Both the position numbers and the translations under genes were made by a program. From contig CM075102.1 in NCBI GenBank assembly GCA_037576195.1, positions 19,650,745 to 19,714,744 on the forward strand: DNA of 64,000 bases, written 5' to 3'. Source of the stretch: Phytoseiulus persimilis (taxonomy: Eukaryota; Arthropoda; Arachnida; Mesostigmata; Phytoseiidae). Under the pieces are notes generated by a model. That model did no database searches and was not told the DNA's origin. It saw nothing but the letters and a program-made list of their open reading frames with translations. Of the stretch, positions 1 to 9,984 are shown in pieces; the stretch's first letter is position 1, and every line of letters begins with the position of its first letter.

Positions 1-571
1 CAAGAGATTAAAACTGACAAGGGAAAAATTGAAGGGTCATAGGGCGGAAGATGCATTTACGCAGGACTCACAAGGATAGAAATCTTCGCTGAAGTGCGGG
101 GCTGATGTAAAAAATACACACCCGCAAAAACCAAGGGCTCATTCTTTTTAGGATGCGAGACGATAATGGCTCGAGAGAGATTTTGATTGTACGTTGGAGG
201 TAAGGCATGGAAGGGGAGGGCATTCCGGACGCGCGAAAAAGTGCGAGAGAAAAAGGTGGAAACGAACTGAGCAGAACGATCGGTGAATGGTTGAGCAGAA
301 TAGGGGTGTTGATTGGCACTACGTGTGATTGCACGGATGGATTTGAAGAGAGAGAAACGAGGGAAGATATTTCAGCCGGATATTTCCCATGGAGGTATCT
401 ATGTAGAAAGTCAATCAAGAAACTTCCCAGTGTCTCTAGAAACTTGAAGGTCAAGATCGACGACACAGCTTTGGATGAGGTTTTTCTCGACTTTATTAGT
501 TCGGTTGCTCATGTTCAAATGAATCAGCAACATTCATGAAAAGTCACATGCCAGAATAATGATATATTTCA
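1..571. other. No supported gene; downstream flank of the heat shock gene
   Basis: Two overlapping open frames lie here on opposite strands (207-539 plus and 68-466 minus). Neither resembles a family I know and both are explained by a low density of stop codons. The segment probably holds the 3' untranslated region and flank of the minus-strand small heat shock gene that ends at 572. Confidence 0.4.
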
Positions 572-1153
572 TCACCAGACTTTGTTCACCCTGAGCGGAA
601 CAATGGCGCGGTAGTTTCGACTGTCATCGGTCAGAGCACGCTGATAGACCGGAGCTTTCACGATTATCTTTCCGTTGTGGCACATTTCGGCGGCCACTTT
701 ATTGACGTCGATGCCGTCCGGGACTCGGACAACACGGCGAACTTCTCGCAAAGCGTAAGAGCTCCCATCGTCAGATTTCTGCTCTCGGCGTGCCCTCACT
801 TCGATGTCCCGTCCGCGCACGTTCACCTCAAGATCTTCTGGCTTGAATGATTCACCGGTGCCGGTCGGGATGTGGTATTCCAGCGTGTTGTTCGCGCGAT
901 TCTCCACGAGTCGAGGCGCGAAATCTTCAGTGCCGTGGAACATCCTGTCGAAGAGACGGCGACTTCGGAGCGGGCTGAAAACCGACAGCGGCGAGACTTC
1001 GAAAGGCATCAACGAGTTGCGGTTCTTGGAGAAGTCATCCTCAATTTGCTTCATGTGTTCCTCGAACCTGTCGAAAATTCTGTCACGATGAGGAAGATAT
1101 GAACTGGGAGCGAGCCTCCGATCCCTGAAGTCATCGTACTTCGAGATGTGCAT
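572..1153 (-). CDS. Small heat shock protein (alpha-crystallin family)
   Basis: Single-exon gene of 193 residues. The initiator is the ATG at 1151-1153; a longer frame would need a GTG start, which is not usual in animals. After a charged N-terminal arm (residues about 1-85) comes an alpha-crystallin domain (about 85-175) with the segments SFKPEDLEVNVRGRDIEVRA and YALREVRRVVRVPDGIDV that are typical of the family. The C-terminal tail carries IVKAPVY and IVPLRV, matching the I-x-I/V motif that packs onto neighbouring subunits. Such proteins are ATP-independent chaperones that form oligomers in the cytosol and hold unfolding proteins. The lack of introns fits rapid heat-inducible expression, and heat shock elements lie upstream. 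The length is normal and nothing is broken. Confidence 0.93.
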   Translation of the reverse strand: MHISKYDDFRDRRLAPSSYLPHRDRIFDRFEEHMKQIEDDFSKNRNSLMPFEVSPLSVFSPLRSRRLFDRMFHGTEDFAPRLVENRANNTLEYHIPTGTGESFKPEDLEVNVRGRDIEVRARREQKSDDGSSYALREVRRVVRVPDGIDVNKVAAEMCHNGKIIVKAPVYQRALTDDSRNYRAIVPLRVNKVW

Positions 1154-1218
1154 GTCTGACACTCAGTTTCGTTTCACGACCGAGGAGGATATGAAGAGTC
1201 CAGAACAGTTGAGGCAGA

Positions 1219-1469
1219 TTTAAAGGGAGGGAGGGCGAATTATTTTGCACTGTGGAGAGTTCCAGAAAAGACCTTTTATGGATCAAGCTTGCTTCCATTG
1301 CATTCTCGATCGCTCGATGATGCGGCAGATGGATACCCTGATGGTACGAGTCGATCCGGACGCAATACGCGTTGAGGGAAGAGCGCGTAGGCGGGACCCA
1401 GAAAATCCGGCGCCGATTCCCTCTGGAAACTAGTGCCATTCTGCCAATGCGTATTCAGTACGAAAGTTC
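1219..1469 (-). promoter_or_regulatory. Candidate heat shock promoter: TTTAAA box and two heat shock elements
   Basis: Upstream of the small heat shock gene, TTTAAA at 1219-1224 sits about 66 bases before the ATG and could serve as a TATA variant. TTCCAGAA at 1260-1267 is a TTCnnGAA pair and GAAAGTTC at 1462-1469 is a GAAnnTTC pair. Both fit the inverted 5-bp units bound by heat shock factor. The role is inferred from position and motif only; each pair alone could arise by chance. Confidence 0.4.
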
Positions 1470-3401
1470 GCAAGTTTTAAATGTGCATCGACCATAGCTG
1501 TCCATCTCAGCTCTATGGATCTCGAATACCCTTTCAAAAATAAGGATTGGGAGTGCGAAATAGGATATTTTGAAGATGGATTTTTCTTCGCCATTTTTAT
1601 TCTGACTCCTATCCAGAGCTCAGTGAGCCGGTTCCGGCCATTCTGTTTGCAAAATGTTACTCATTTATATGACCACATTCAAGAGCAAACTAATTGCCTC
1701 CAAAAGAGATTGGCGAAAATCATCAGCGGACCCTGTTCCCCATCCGTCATTCCCATCGACTGCATGCCGCGGTCCCAGACGAAAAATGACGTGCGACCCC
1801 CGGGCTGGTCCGAGCAAGGAGAGACGAGGTTGTCCCAGGAAATCGCATTCCAGACTCAGATTCTGGGAGAACGACGATTCCATGGAAGAGTCATCGCAGA
1901 TCAGATCAGAGTTTCTTGTCCCATAGCAAGTAATCAGTAGCTCGCAGGGTCTCGACTTCGCCTGTCAGGTGTTTTCCCGGATTCCAAAACCGATATTCTG
2001 TGACATTTTCACTGTCGGAACGGTTCGTTTTCGAAAAAAACAGGGATCGACTCGCACTGCTCCCGTTTATCAAGACACCGGAACCTGTATCCTGCAGGAA
2101 CTGTCACACTGTTCATGTCCCTGATTTGAAACTGGGGAATGTTGTGTTCGTCAGCGATGGCCACCATTATCGGACTCTCGATGCCGTTTGAAGTCTCCGT
2201 TCTCACTTTTATTATCGCCCACGAGGTGAGTATCAAACCGGAATCTGCACGTACATAACCGATAACTGCGGAGCTTGGGAAGAGTGTTGTGCGAGAGGAA
2301 AAGTGTCATTTTCGGAGGGATGAAGGTCAGCGTCATTTGTGCGGATGAGAGCGGAATTTATTCCCATATTCTCATCATATTTTCTTCTTTGATTCCAATA
2401 TGACCGGAAAACATGCTCTTCAAATGGGCAGCACCACAAAATTATCGATTGTCCAAGAAAGCGCGATTGTGGACACAGCTTCCCAGACTTCTGCGACACG
2501 CCTGGATGTCGCGTGCAGGGCTTCCGTAATTCTCTGAATCGTATGATTCTATACTTACGGCTTATCTGAGTTCTCTTCGATATCAATAACATTTTTCGCT
2601 CTCCATAGGCTGGCCGTCCTCACTCTCGGTATCCTTTTTTTCAACCATCATTGCTCACTACGTACTCGGTTCACCACAAAGTACGCTAGCGGAAAGCTCA
2701 ACAGCGGAACTGATTTCGTGGACGGATTATAGGCGACGCAAGACCAATGCAACCATCAATAACATATGCATCATTTAGACTTCGGAAACGGAACGGCTTC
2801 CTCTATGATCGCCGGTTCGCGTAACAAACCACTGGGGGCCTCAGCCACCGCACGCTGTAAGCTTATGGGGTGCTGTCCGTTCAGACCAGCTCCGGCAGAG
2901 CGATCCCTTCGATCCGGCATCGTGCGTCATGCTCCGGTAACTCAGGACGAAACTCGCCAGAGTGCGATGCGATTCTGGCGACTGGCTCCTCTCAATGTGC
3001 AGCTCAGGAGTTCCTACAATATCGAGTCAGTGCAATCACATTCACAGTTCCGCTAATATCGGGACGAATTCCGGACTGTTCGCTCAATTTCGAGCACCCG
3101 TTTTCGCGGGCATTCGAAGGGTTCAAACACAGCCCAAACCAGAACACAGCTAGAAAGGCAGCTGATATCGGGGTAGGTGAGAAACTCGAAGATTGGGCTC
3201 AAAATGAAGAACTTCTCAGCAGCCCCTGAGGCTCTTCAAAATCACAACCCTAGAAAGGTAGTTGCTACTCGCCGCTGCGTGGTCTCACGCCGGCTTCTAC
3301 ACTCGCCAAATGATCTGAAAACACCGGTCTCCGAGCTCCTCAATCCGTTCAGTCAATAAATGCTAGCAAGTATCGATCTGTTCCGGTGGACTTTGTGGCA
3401 G

Positions 3402-5390
3402 CTACACGGTCGCCTGACTGAGCTGGTTCGGAGTCGCAGCTAAGCTGAGAGATGGCGATGATTGCATGGCTCCAACTTTGACTCCGGTCATCTGATGCAC
3501 CATCGTGGTCGTCTTCGTGATGATGTCGATGACTTCGCCTAGAGAACACCAGAAACGAAAATCGATGATCCTACCATTAGCAGACCGGCTTGAACCGTAG
3601 TTGGGAATTGGAAAGGTGTCCACGTACCAGTGAGTTTCGAGGCGCCGACCTCGCCCTTGTTACCCGATACCATGACCACTCTCTTGACTTGAGATATCGG
3701 CGCTGCAACTTCGGCGGCAACTCTTGGCAACGTATCGAGCATCATCTCCAAGATTGCGGCATCCTTGTATTCACGGAAGGCGTCTGCCTTCTTGACCAGC
3801 TGCTCAGCTTCGGCCTTGGCTCTTACGTCGATAGCGAAAGCCTCGGCTTGTCCTTTCAGCCTGGAAGACAATGGCGAGCATCAAGCAAGTGATCGAGTCG
3901 CGCATGCAGAGTTCCGAATCGTGTCGACAAGCCCATTCCCGATTACCTTATGGCCTCGGCTTCAGCTTCCGCCTCGAGAACGACCCGGTTCTTGTTCGCT
4001 TCGGCGAGTTTCTCGAGTCGATACTTCTCAGCCTCTGCGGGTCTCCGAATGGTTGCCTCGAGCTCTTTCTCTTTCCTGAGTATCTCTTGTTCCTGGACCT
4101 GAATCGCCTGAGTCCGCTCGACCACTTTGACCTGCATCTGTTCCTCCTTGATCCTTTGCCGCGTTTTAGCAGCTTGCAAACTGTACGAGAGCTCAGCGTC
4201 GGCTTTCCTAGTGTGGACCTCTTGATCGTAGGTGGCTTTCTTCAGCTCAAAGTCCCGTTTCGATTTCGCAACTTCGATTTGATTAACGAATTTAGCAGCC
4301 AGTCGCTCTTCCTCAGCCAGAGCTTCTTTGATGGACGCATCTCTGCAACGGAATCCGGCCCGTTAGCAACCTTCGCGACATCGGAGTAGTTCTGGAATCG
4401 AAGTGATCGATGACCTACCTCCTCGCTTCCGCCTCTCCCATTCGCGCGTCCCTCTTGACCTGAGCTGTTCGAGCCATGCCAAGTGCTTTCAGATATCCGC
4501 CTTCATCCGCTATATCCTTGATGGTGTAGGATACCACCGTGATTCCCATGTTGACAAGATCTGATGACGCCACCTCGAAAACCTGAGGGATCCAGACAAG
4601 CTGAACATCTTTGCGACTCTGTGCGAATTTCGAGAATTCGTTCAAGGACTCAAAAGAACCATCGGTCCTAGTTTTATTCACCTGTTTCGAGAATTTCTTG
4701 CGGTCTTTGTAGATCTCCTCGACCGTCATAGTGCCCATGATGGCCCTTTGATGGCCTTCCAGGGTCTCCCTCGCGATATTCATGATCTCTGCGGTGGACT
4801 TCCCCAAGAACTGCTCACAGGCAGCTCTCAACATTTCGACGTTCTGACCCTGGATCGATCATCGGAGAAATCTTGAATTTGTGGTTTCAGCTCTGAGGGA
4901 CCAGCTGTAAAAATCCTTCCGGCGGCGGAGCCGGAAAGTCAACTGAACACGTACTCACTTGTATCTTAACCTGGGCGATGCCCGTCACGGATATGGGCAC
5001 TCCTTGTTGCGTGTATACTTTCTGCGAGTCGATGGGAAGCGTCATTGTATTCAGCGAGATCCGTTGCACTCTTTGAATCAACGGCCAGACGAAAACTCGA
5101 CCACCAGGAATCATCAACGGATGCGAATGGCAACATCCTGCATCGGGTAAGGGCACACCGGTTTCAGACACTAGTTGCATGACTCATCACGAGAATGAGT
5201 TTTCGTTCATTCGTGGCCATAGAGCCACGTGTATGAGGCCATTATGTAATGGATGATTGCTTCGTTATGGGCTCTCGCGAACTGTCCCAGTGATAAGGAA
5301 CACATCGCCCCTCCCTAACAAGGAATTCGGAAACTGACCTGACACTACGAGTGCCGTGTTTGGCCCGCAGACCACGAAGCCGCAGCCCAT
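3402..5390 (-). CDS. FLOT1: Flotillin-1 (reggie-2), complete, 7 exons
   Basis: Exons joined in phase: 5339-5390, 4959-5137, 4682-4849, 4419-4582, 3947-4342, 3628-3860, 3402-3538, giving 442 residues; human flotillin-1 has 427. Flotillins are scaffold proteins on the inner face of membrane microdomains, active in endocytosis and signalling. The N-terminus [18 protein letters not shown] starts the SPFH/PHB domain. [35 protein letters not shown] and [10 protein letters not shown] follow in the order expected. Exon 5 holds the coiled coil rich in Glu-Ala repeats (EAEAEAEA), and exon 6 starts with GQAEAFAI. Gly2 with Cys3 could accept myristate and palmitate, as in flotillin-2. The overall sequence is closer to flotillin-1, for example [13 protein letters not shown]. 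Intron 3 (4583-4681) has no stop and is a multiple of three (see findings). No damage is seen. Confidence 0.95.
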
Positions 5391-8300
5391 TTCGAGAGCG
5401 CGGCGAGGTACTCGCGGATGGTCACTTCTAACTGAATCCGTGACTGGGTATCCGCTGCCGAATCGAATGAACTATGGGCACCGTCAGCGGGTGTTTAGCC
5501 TGAGTTCTCCGGCCGGAGTTCTCTGGCGGCAGCCGTGAGCTCCAAACGTGCGTTCGGTTGACATGGGAGGTTCCTCCGCTCTTCGCCTCTTTCATCGACT
5601 GAGAGCTCTATAGGGGAGAGGGGAGAGAATAAGTGCCGGTGAAGTCAACGAGTGAGAAACTTCCCGGCTATGAAAATTTCATGTCGAGCCTCCGTCAGCT
5701 CGGAGCGTGTTCCGCGACCTGATTAGGGGCGTTCGATCGCCGGATCGATGCATCGATCCCCGACTGGGGACTGTTGGCTCAGATGAGAAAACTCGCGGAA
5801 TCGATGCTCAGATCATGAAGAGGATTTCCAGCGATGGCCCGGGGGAGCCAACGAATTATTTCCGAACTCGGCATGAATATTTCTCTTCACCAAATTCTGA
5901 AGTTATTCATGTCTGTCACCCTTCAACCGAGAGAGCGAAAGTGCTCGAGACAGCGGGGGCTGGGCTTTGAAGTTTTTCCACGGTCGACGGTGCCACAGCC
6001 TCAACGTCCTGGATGGACAACCGCTCTCCTCTTGCCCGACGCGAGATTCCGCGTCCTGGCGTTCGTGCGGCTCAGCTGCATCGTTCTGAAGTCGAGCTCG
6101 GTGTCGTCTCACTTGGGTGGAGCTTATCATGACTGCACGACTTGAAGTCCGAAGAAGTCCGAGGAATCGATCATGCGGGGAATATCGTTCACTTTAGCTT
6201 ACATTTCTGTGTCCTCGAAATACGAGAAATTCAAGGTGGAGTTGCAGGGCAATCATTCAAGGAATAGATGAGTTCCGTGTGCCGCGGTTCAAGAAACCAG
6301 CTCACAGACGGCACTATGACTGGTCGAAGAGCCACTGGGTTGGGCTCTGCGAACGGGTGTTTCCTCCTTCATTGTCCGGTTTTTCGCAGTGTCTTTTAGC
6401 CAGATTAGAAAAATGCCCGCTTGCCCGGCATATCTTCACCGCTTATTTGAGCGGATTAGCTCTTCGGTTGCGATATAGATACAGGCTCCAAATCTCTCGT
6501 TCATTTCCAAATGACGATTTCGAAATGAAGACGGGGAACATCGGCATCGACTCGTTCGCACCAAGTTCTAATTCTGACCCCTTCGGGTATCATTTGCCCG
6601 ACTCCCGCTCTCACTCACTACTTTCGCGTCGGGAAAGTAGCCTCCTGTGAATCGGATCTCTCGCATTCGGTACAGGGAGTTGTCGAACTTGATGAACGTC
6701 ATTGTTGCATGCGTTTCGGGGTGGACTCGAGCTCCATCTGGCCGGTATCATGACGAACTGATGAAATTCGTGAGCAAACGCGATCCTGTCGTGCCCCATG
6801 ACCTCGAAAGACGCGTTATTCCGCGAGTCCATGGAGCTCCGAGCTGTGGGAACCAATACAGGGAATCGGTGATGGTGTTCGGCTCTACACACGGATCTCC
6901 GAACTCCCCCGCAATGCGCCCTCCTCCAGTGGACCTGGGAATATGATTCATCCCATTGCGTTTATCCGACCCGATCAACGATGGAGCTTCGCTACGCCAC
7001 GCATGAAGAGTAGGAGAGGGCGAGTTACAGACATCCTGGAGTCGGGCATCTGAGAAGGTTTCTCGAGTCGGCGGACGTATCCATCATCCGGAGGAGTGTG
7101 TCTCGGAAGGGTTTTCGAGCGTTCCTTGAACATTTGCGCTCCGTCCTGGAGCTTCCCGCAGAGGCGTATTCGCCACATGGCACCGATGTACTGTAGGTTG
7201 ATTGGCGATGGCCTGAGATACATATCTATTTCGGAACTCGACCGGACAGAGCGGGGAAAACGATGACCCGGTTGAACGCAAACGGTGTGCTTGGAAAATA
7301 TTCAAACCACCGGTACCGCTCCGACTCCCCTCCCGAGCCTCTGGTAGAGCCTCCCAAATGGGCTGGCTGTTTTGTGGAAACGGGTTCTCCCCAGCCCCTG
7401 CAATCAGCTCGAAGACCATAGTGGAAGAGCTCAGGTTCGGATGAGTGGAAATTTTTCTGCACCAGCGCAAATAAATTCGAGAGGAGACGTTCTTCCTTCA
7501 CTACTCGACGTATCTCGGGACAGCATGACTCCATTGTCGTGAAAAGGGTGGGAAGTCTGTCATTCCACGTGAAAATATGGGACACCAGACCGAAACGAGC
7601 GTTACGGCCTTGTTGAAATAATCTCGATTCGTTAATTACTCAGAATATACCCATCGAGTGTCGAATATTAGGCCACAGAAGGCACATGGATCAACATTCT
7701 CACAGCGGACCTCGTCGTCGCTTCACCGCGGTCGCGGGGAAGCTCGTCTTCCATGAATATAAAACTCCAGGGTCTGTTTGCCCTCAATGAACTCATCCGG
7801 GATCGATCGGATCGACGTGGGGCCAACGACATGTTGTAGGGCGGCTTACAAGGAAGGACATAGGCCGCTCGCGTTCGCTGGCGTTGCACCGGTTTCGCTG
7901 TGATCAAGGGAAATACTTGTAGCCCCGAGGTTTCGTTCCAGCACTCGGGTTCCGTGACTAGGGCCTGCGCGGAGTCGGTACCAAGTTGGAGAATATCGGA
8001 GTGCAACACCGTCTTCCGAGATGATCGAAGATGTTCCCGAGCAGACGCGTGATTTCGGAAGCCAGTTTCTTTCAGCCAGACTGGGCACATCTGGAATTAC
8101 ATTCGAGTGATGATGTTGCACTCCTTTGATACCCTCGTTTTTTCGTTCGAGAAGAAACAAAAATGGGAAGAGCGAGTCACCTCGAATACAATATTCGACA
8201 ATTTTCAGTGGGAGGCTCCAAGCTGGTTCTTGAGGAAAACGTCCTGCTGACCCCTAGAAAATTTCTTCCCGATTCTACCAAAATTTCTCGATATCGATTC

Positions 8301-9534
8301 CAACCCGAGATTTCGTCTCGTCAAGCCTCCCTAGTCTGCACCGCTTGAAGACCTGCCGTACGTAGTCAGATCCTGCGTGGGCTCAAGATTCTAAAAACTT
8401 CGAGAGGTATCTCGGTGATACCCTATATACGAAGGTTGAGCTTTCGTCGAGGAAGAGCTCGTCTCTATTCCTGGGATGAGTCGAAACATTCCGTTCGAAA
8501 ATCGAATTCCTTTCCCAAATCCGGTAGGTGTCCGACTCCGGATCACAATGGCGTGAGAATGGCGAGTGTAGTCGGTGAGCTCAGCCAATCGATGAGTTCA
8601 CATCATCCATCAGTCCAGTTAGGAACATGGAGAATGTGACACGAGGTCATCCTTTTACGATCGCGCTCCTCTACTGACTTGATTTCGCTCATCATTCCCA
8701 CCAGCGCCTTTCGCATTGATTCCAGAATCGCTGGCTGGCTCGCAGGATCGAAACACTCGGAAAATACGTCTAATACTTCCAAAAGAAACATTTTGCGCCT
8801 GTTGGGCCCGCCTGTCAGGAATACGATCCAAAATGCAATACTTCAATTTGTCTCAGACTGCGCCGACCGTCTCCTCACATGATATCAAACTTTTCCTTCT
8901 TCTTCTGGGAGTACGGAATTTTCTCGGTAGCACGGTAATGACGTCTCCGAGAGATCTTATGGCATCGACTTGTAAAATTATTCCAATCCAACATTTCGAA
9001 TGTCGCCGCCCTGGGGTCGGCTTGCAAAAATAACTGTCAAGGAGTCGCGAGAAGGGACGGAGGTCACTGTTATCTCAGTACACCCTCCAACCAAAGAATT
9101 CGACCTTTCGGGGATGATTCGCGGCACAATGACTCCGATTGGATCGAACTCCGAACCTCGGTGGTCGAGGCCCTTCTTCTGAGCTAAGGAATCATTCTCC
9201 GGGAGATTGAGCGATGTGAAAAACTGTCGAATCCGCTGGTGATAGGGGATAATTCGCGAAGGAATTCGCAAGACACGCCTTCCACGGGCACCGTCCGCTG
9301 CTGCTTTCGCTGCTCTGATTGCGGCCGGATGAAGGAATGCTCCATCTCTTTCTCGCGGTTTCTTCCGATCTTGGAACTCTCCGGTGATTGCTTGAAATCG
9401 AGAATCTCGGTTCGGAAAATCAATCGAAAGAAGAGCTACATGCGGAGCGCCGGAGCACGGCTCTGGTTATATGCCAATGCCGACCTAATGCCTAATCCTG
9501 CCTGACTCTGCCTCCAACCCTGTATCGTTTCAGA
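5391..9534. other. About 4 kb without a gene I can support
   Basis: Open frames occur, for example 7226-7585 minus and 6647-6946 plus, but they overlap on both strands and none resembles a known family. The only recognisable feature is a diverged Helitron-like head at 7756-7868. A short perfect hairpin with arms CTACTTTC and GAAAGTAG lies near 6626-6648. Short-exon genes could be hidden here. Confidence 0.4.
7756..7868 (+). mobile_element. Diverged copy of the Helitron-like head repeat
   Basis: This stretch follows the same order of landmarks as the heads at 30.4 kb and beyond: an ATATAAAA run, CCAGGGTCTGTTTG, a CCTCAAT block, GATCGGATCGAC, TGTAGGGCGGC and AAGGACATAGGCC. It has only one TTTG unit instead of 4-12 and carries many substitutions and small gaps. 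Its minus-strand translation AAYVLPCKPPYNM echoes VAYVLPGEPPYIM from the 30-kb copies. No element body or 3' end is visible next to it, so it is a solo, older fragment of the same family. Confidence 0.7.
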
Positions 9535-9984
9535 GATGGCGGTCATGGCCACGCGGTCGTTGGAGATCTTTGCCCATGAGTTTTTGGCCTATGACACTGC
9601 TTCAGACAGGCTGGGTTTGACGAGGTTGCCGCGTGTGTTTTCCAGCACCTGGTGGTCTAAGAAACCACTGACTTCATGGCGCAAGTGATCTTTGAAGGGT
9701 TCATTTATCGCGGGGTCCGGAGTCTGCCGGTACCCGGGCATGGGAGCATGTATCATAATCTGATCCACCCCTTCCGTGGTGAGAATACTCTTCATTGTCT
9801 TTGCGCGATGGGTGCTCGCTGAGTCTAAAGTTATGAGTCGTCTTTGCCCATTGCGAAGGATTGGCGGCAACATCAAACCAACCAACTTTCGAGTCACAAC
9901 TTGAGCCGCCAAAGCTTCCTCAGATTCGAGAACATATACACCGGGAATGCGTTCAATCTTTTCCTGATCGGACGCGCGAGTCCT
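9535..9984 (-). pseudogene. Remnant of a pogo/Tigger-type DDE transposase
   Basis: The minus frame contains LVGLMLPPILRNGQ, then ITLDSASTHRAKTMKSIL, IMIHAPMPGYRQTPDPAINE and NEPFKDHLRHEV. This order (aspartate-containing strand, a GYRQTPDPAIN block in place of the usual G..-QPLDV.-N.PFK, then PFKDHLR) matches the C-terminal half of the DDE domain in pogo and Tigger transposases. After a TAG at about 9588 the same frame goes on as SWAKISNDRV, matching the usual helix W..IS.E.I after the catalytic core. Upstream the frame is closed by a TGA at 9985-9987. The N-terminal DNA-binding domain and the terminal repeats are not visible. It is a dead fragment, read from family motifs only. Confidence 0.7.

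Noticed and set aside
68-539. Two antisense frames of 110 and 132 codons beyond the small HSP gene
   Set aside because: They overlap on opposite strands and neither has a motif or splice context; chance openness is the simplest reading.
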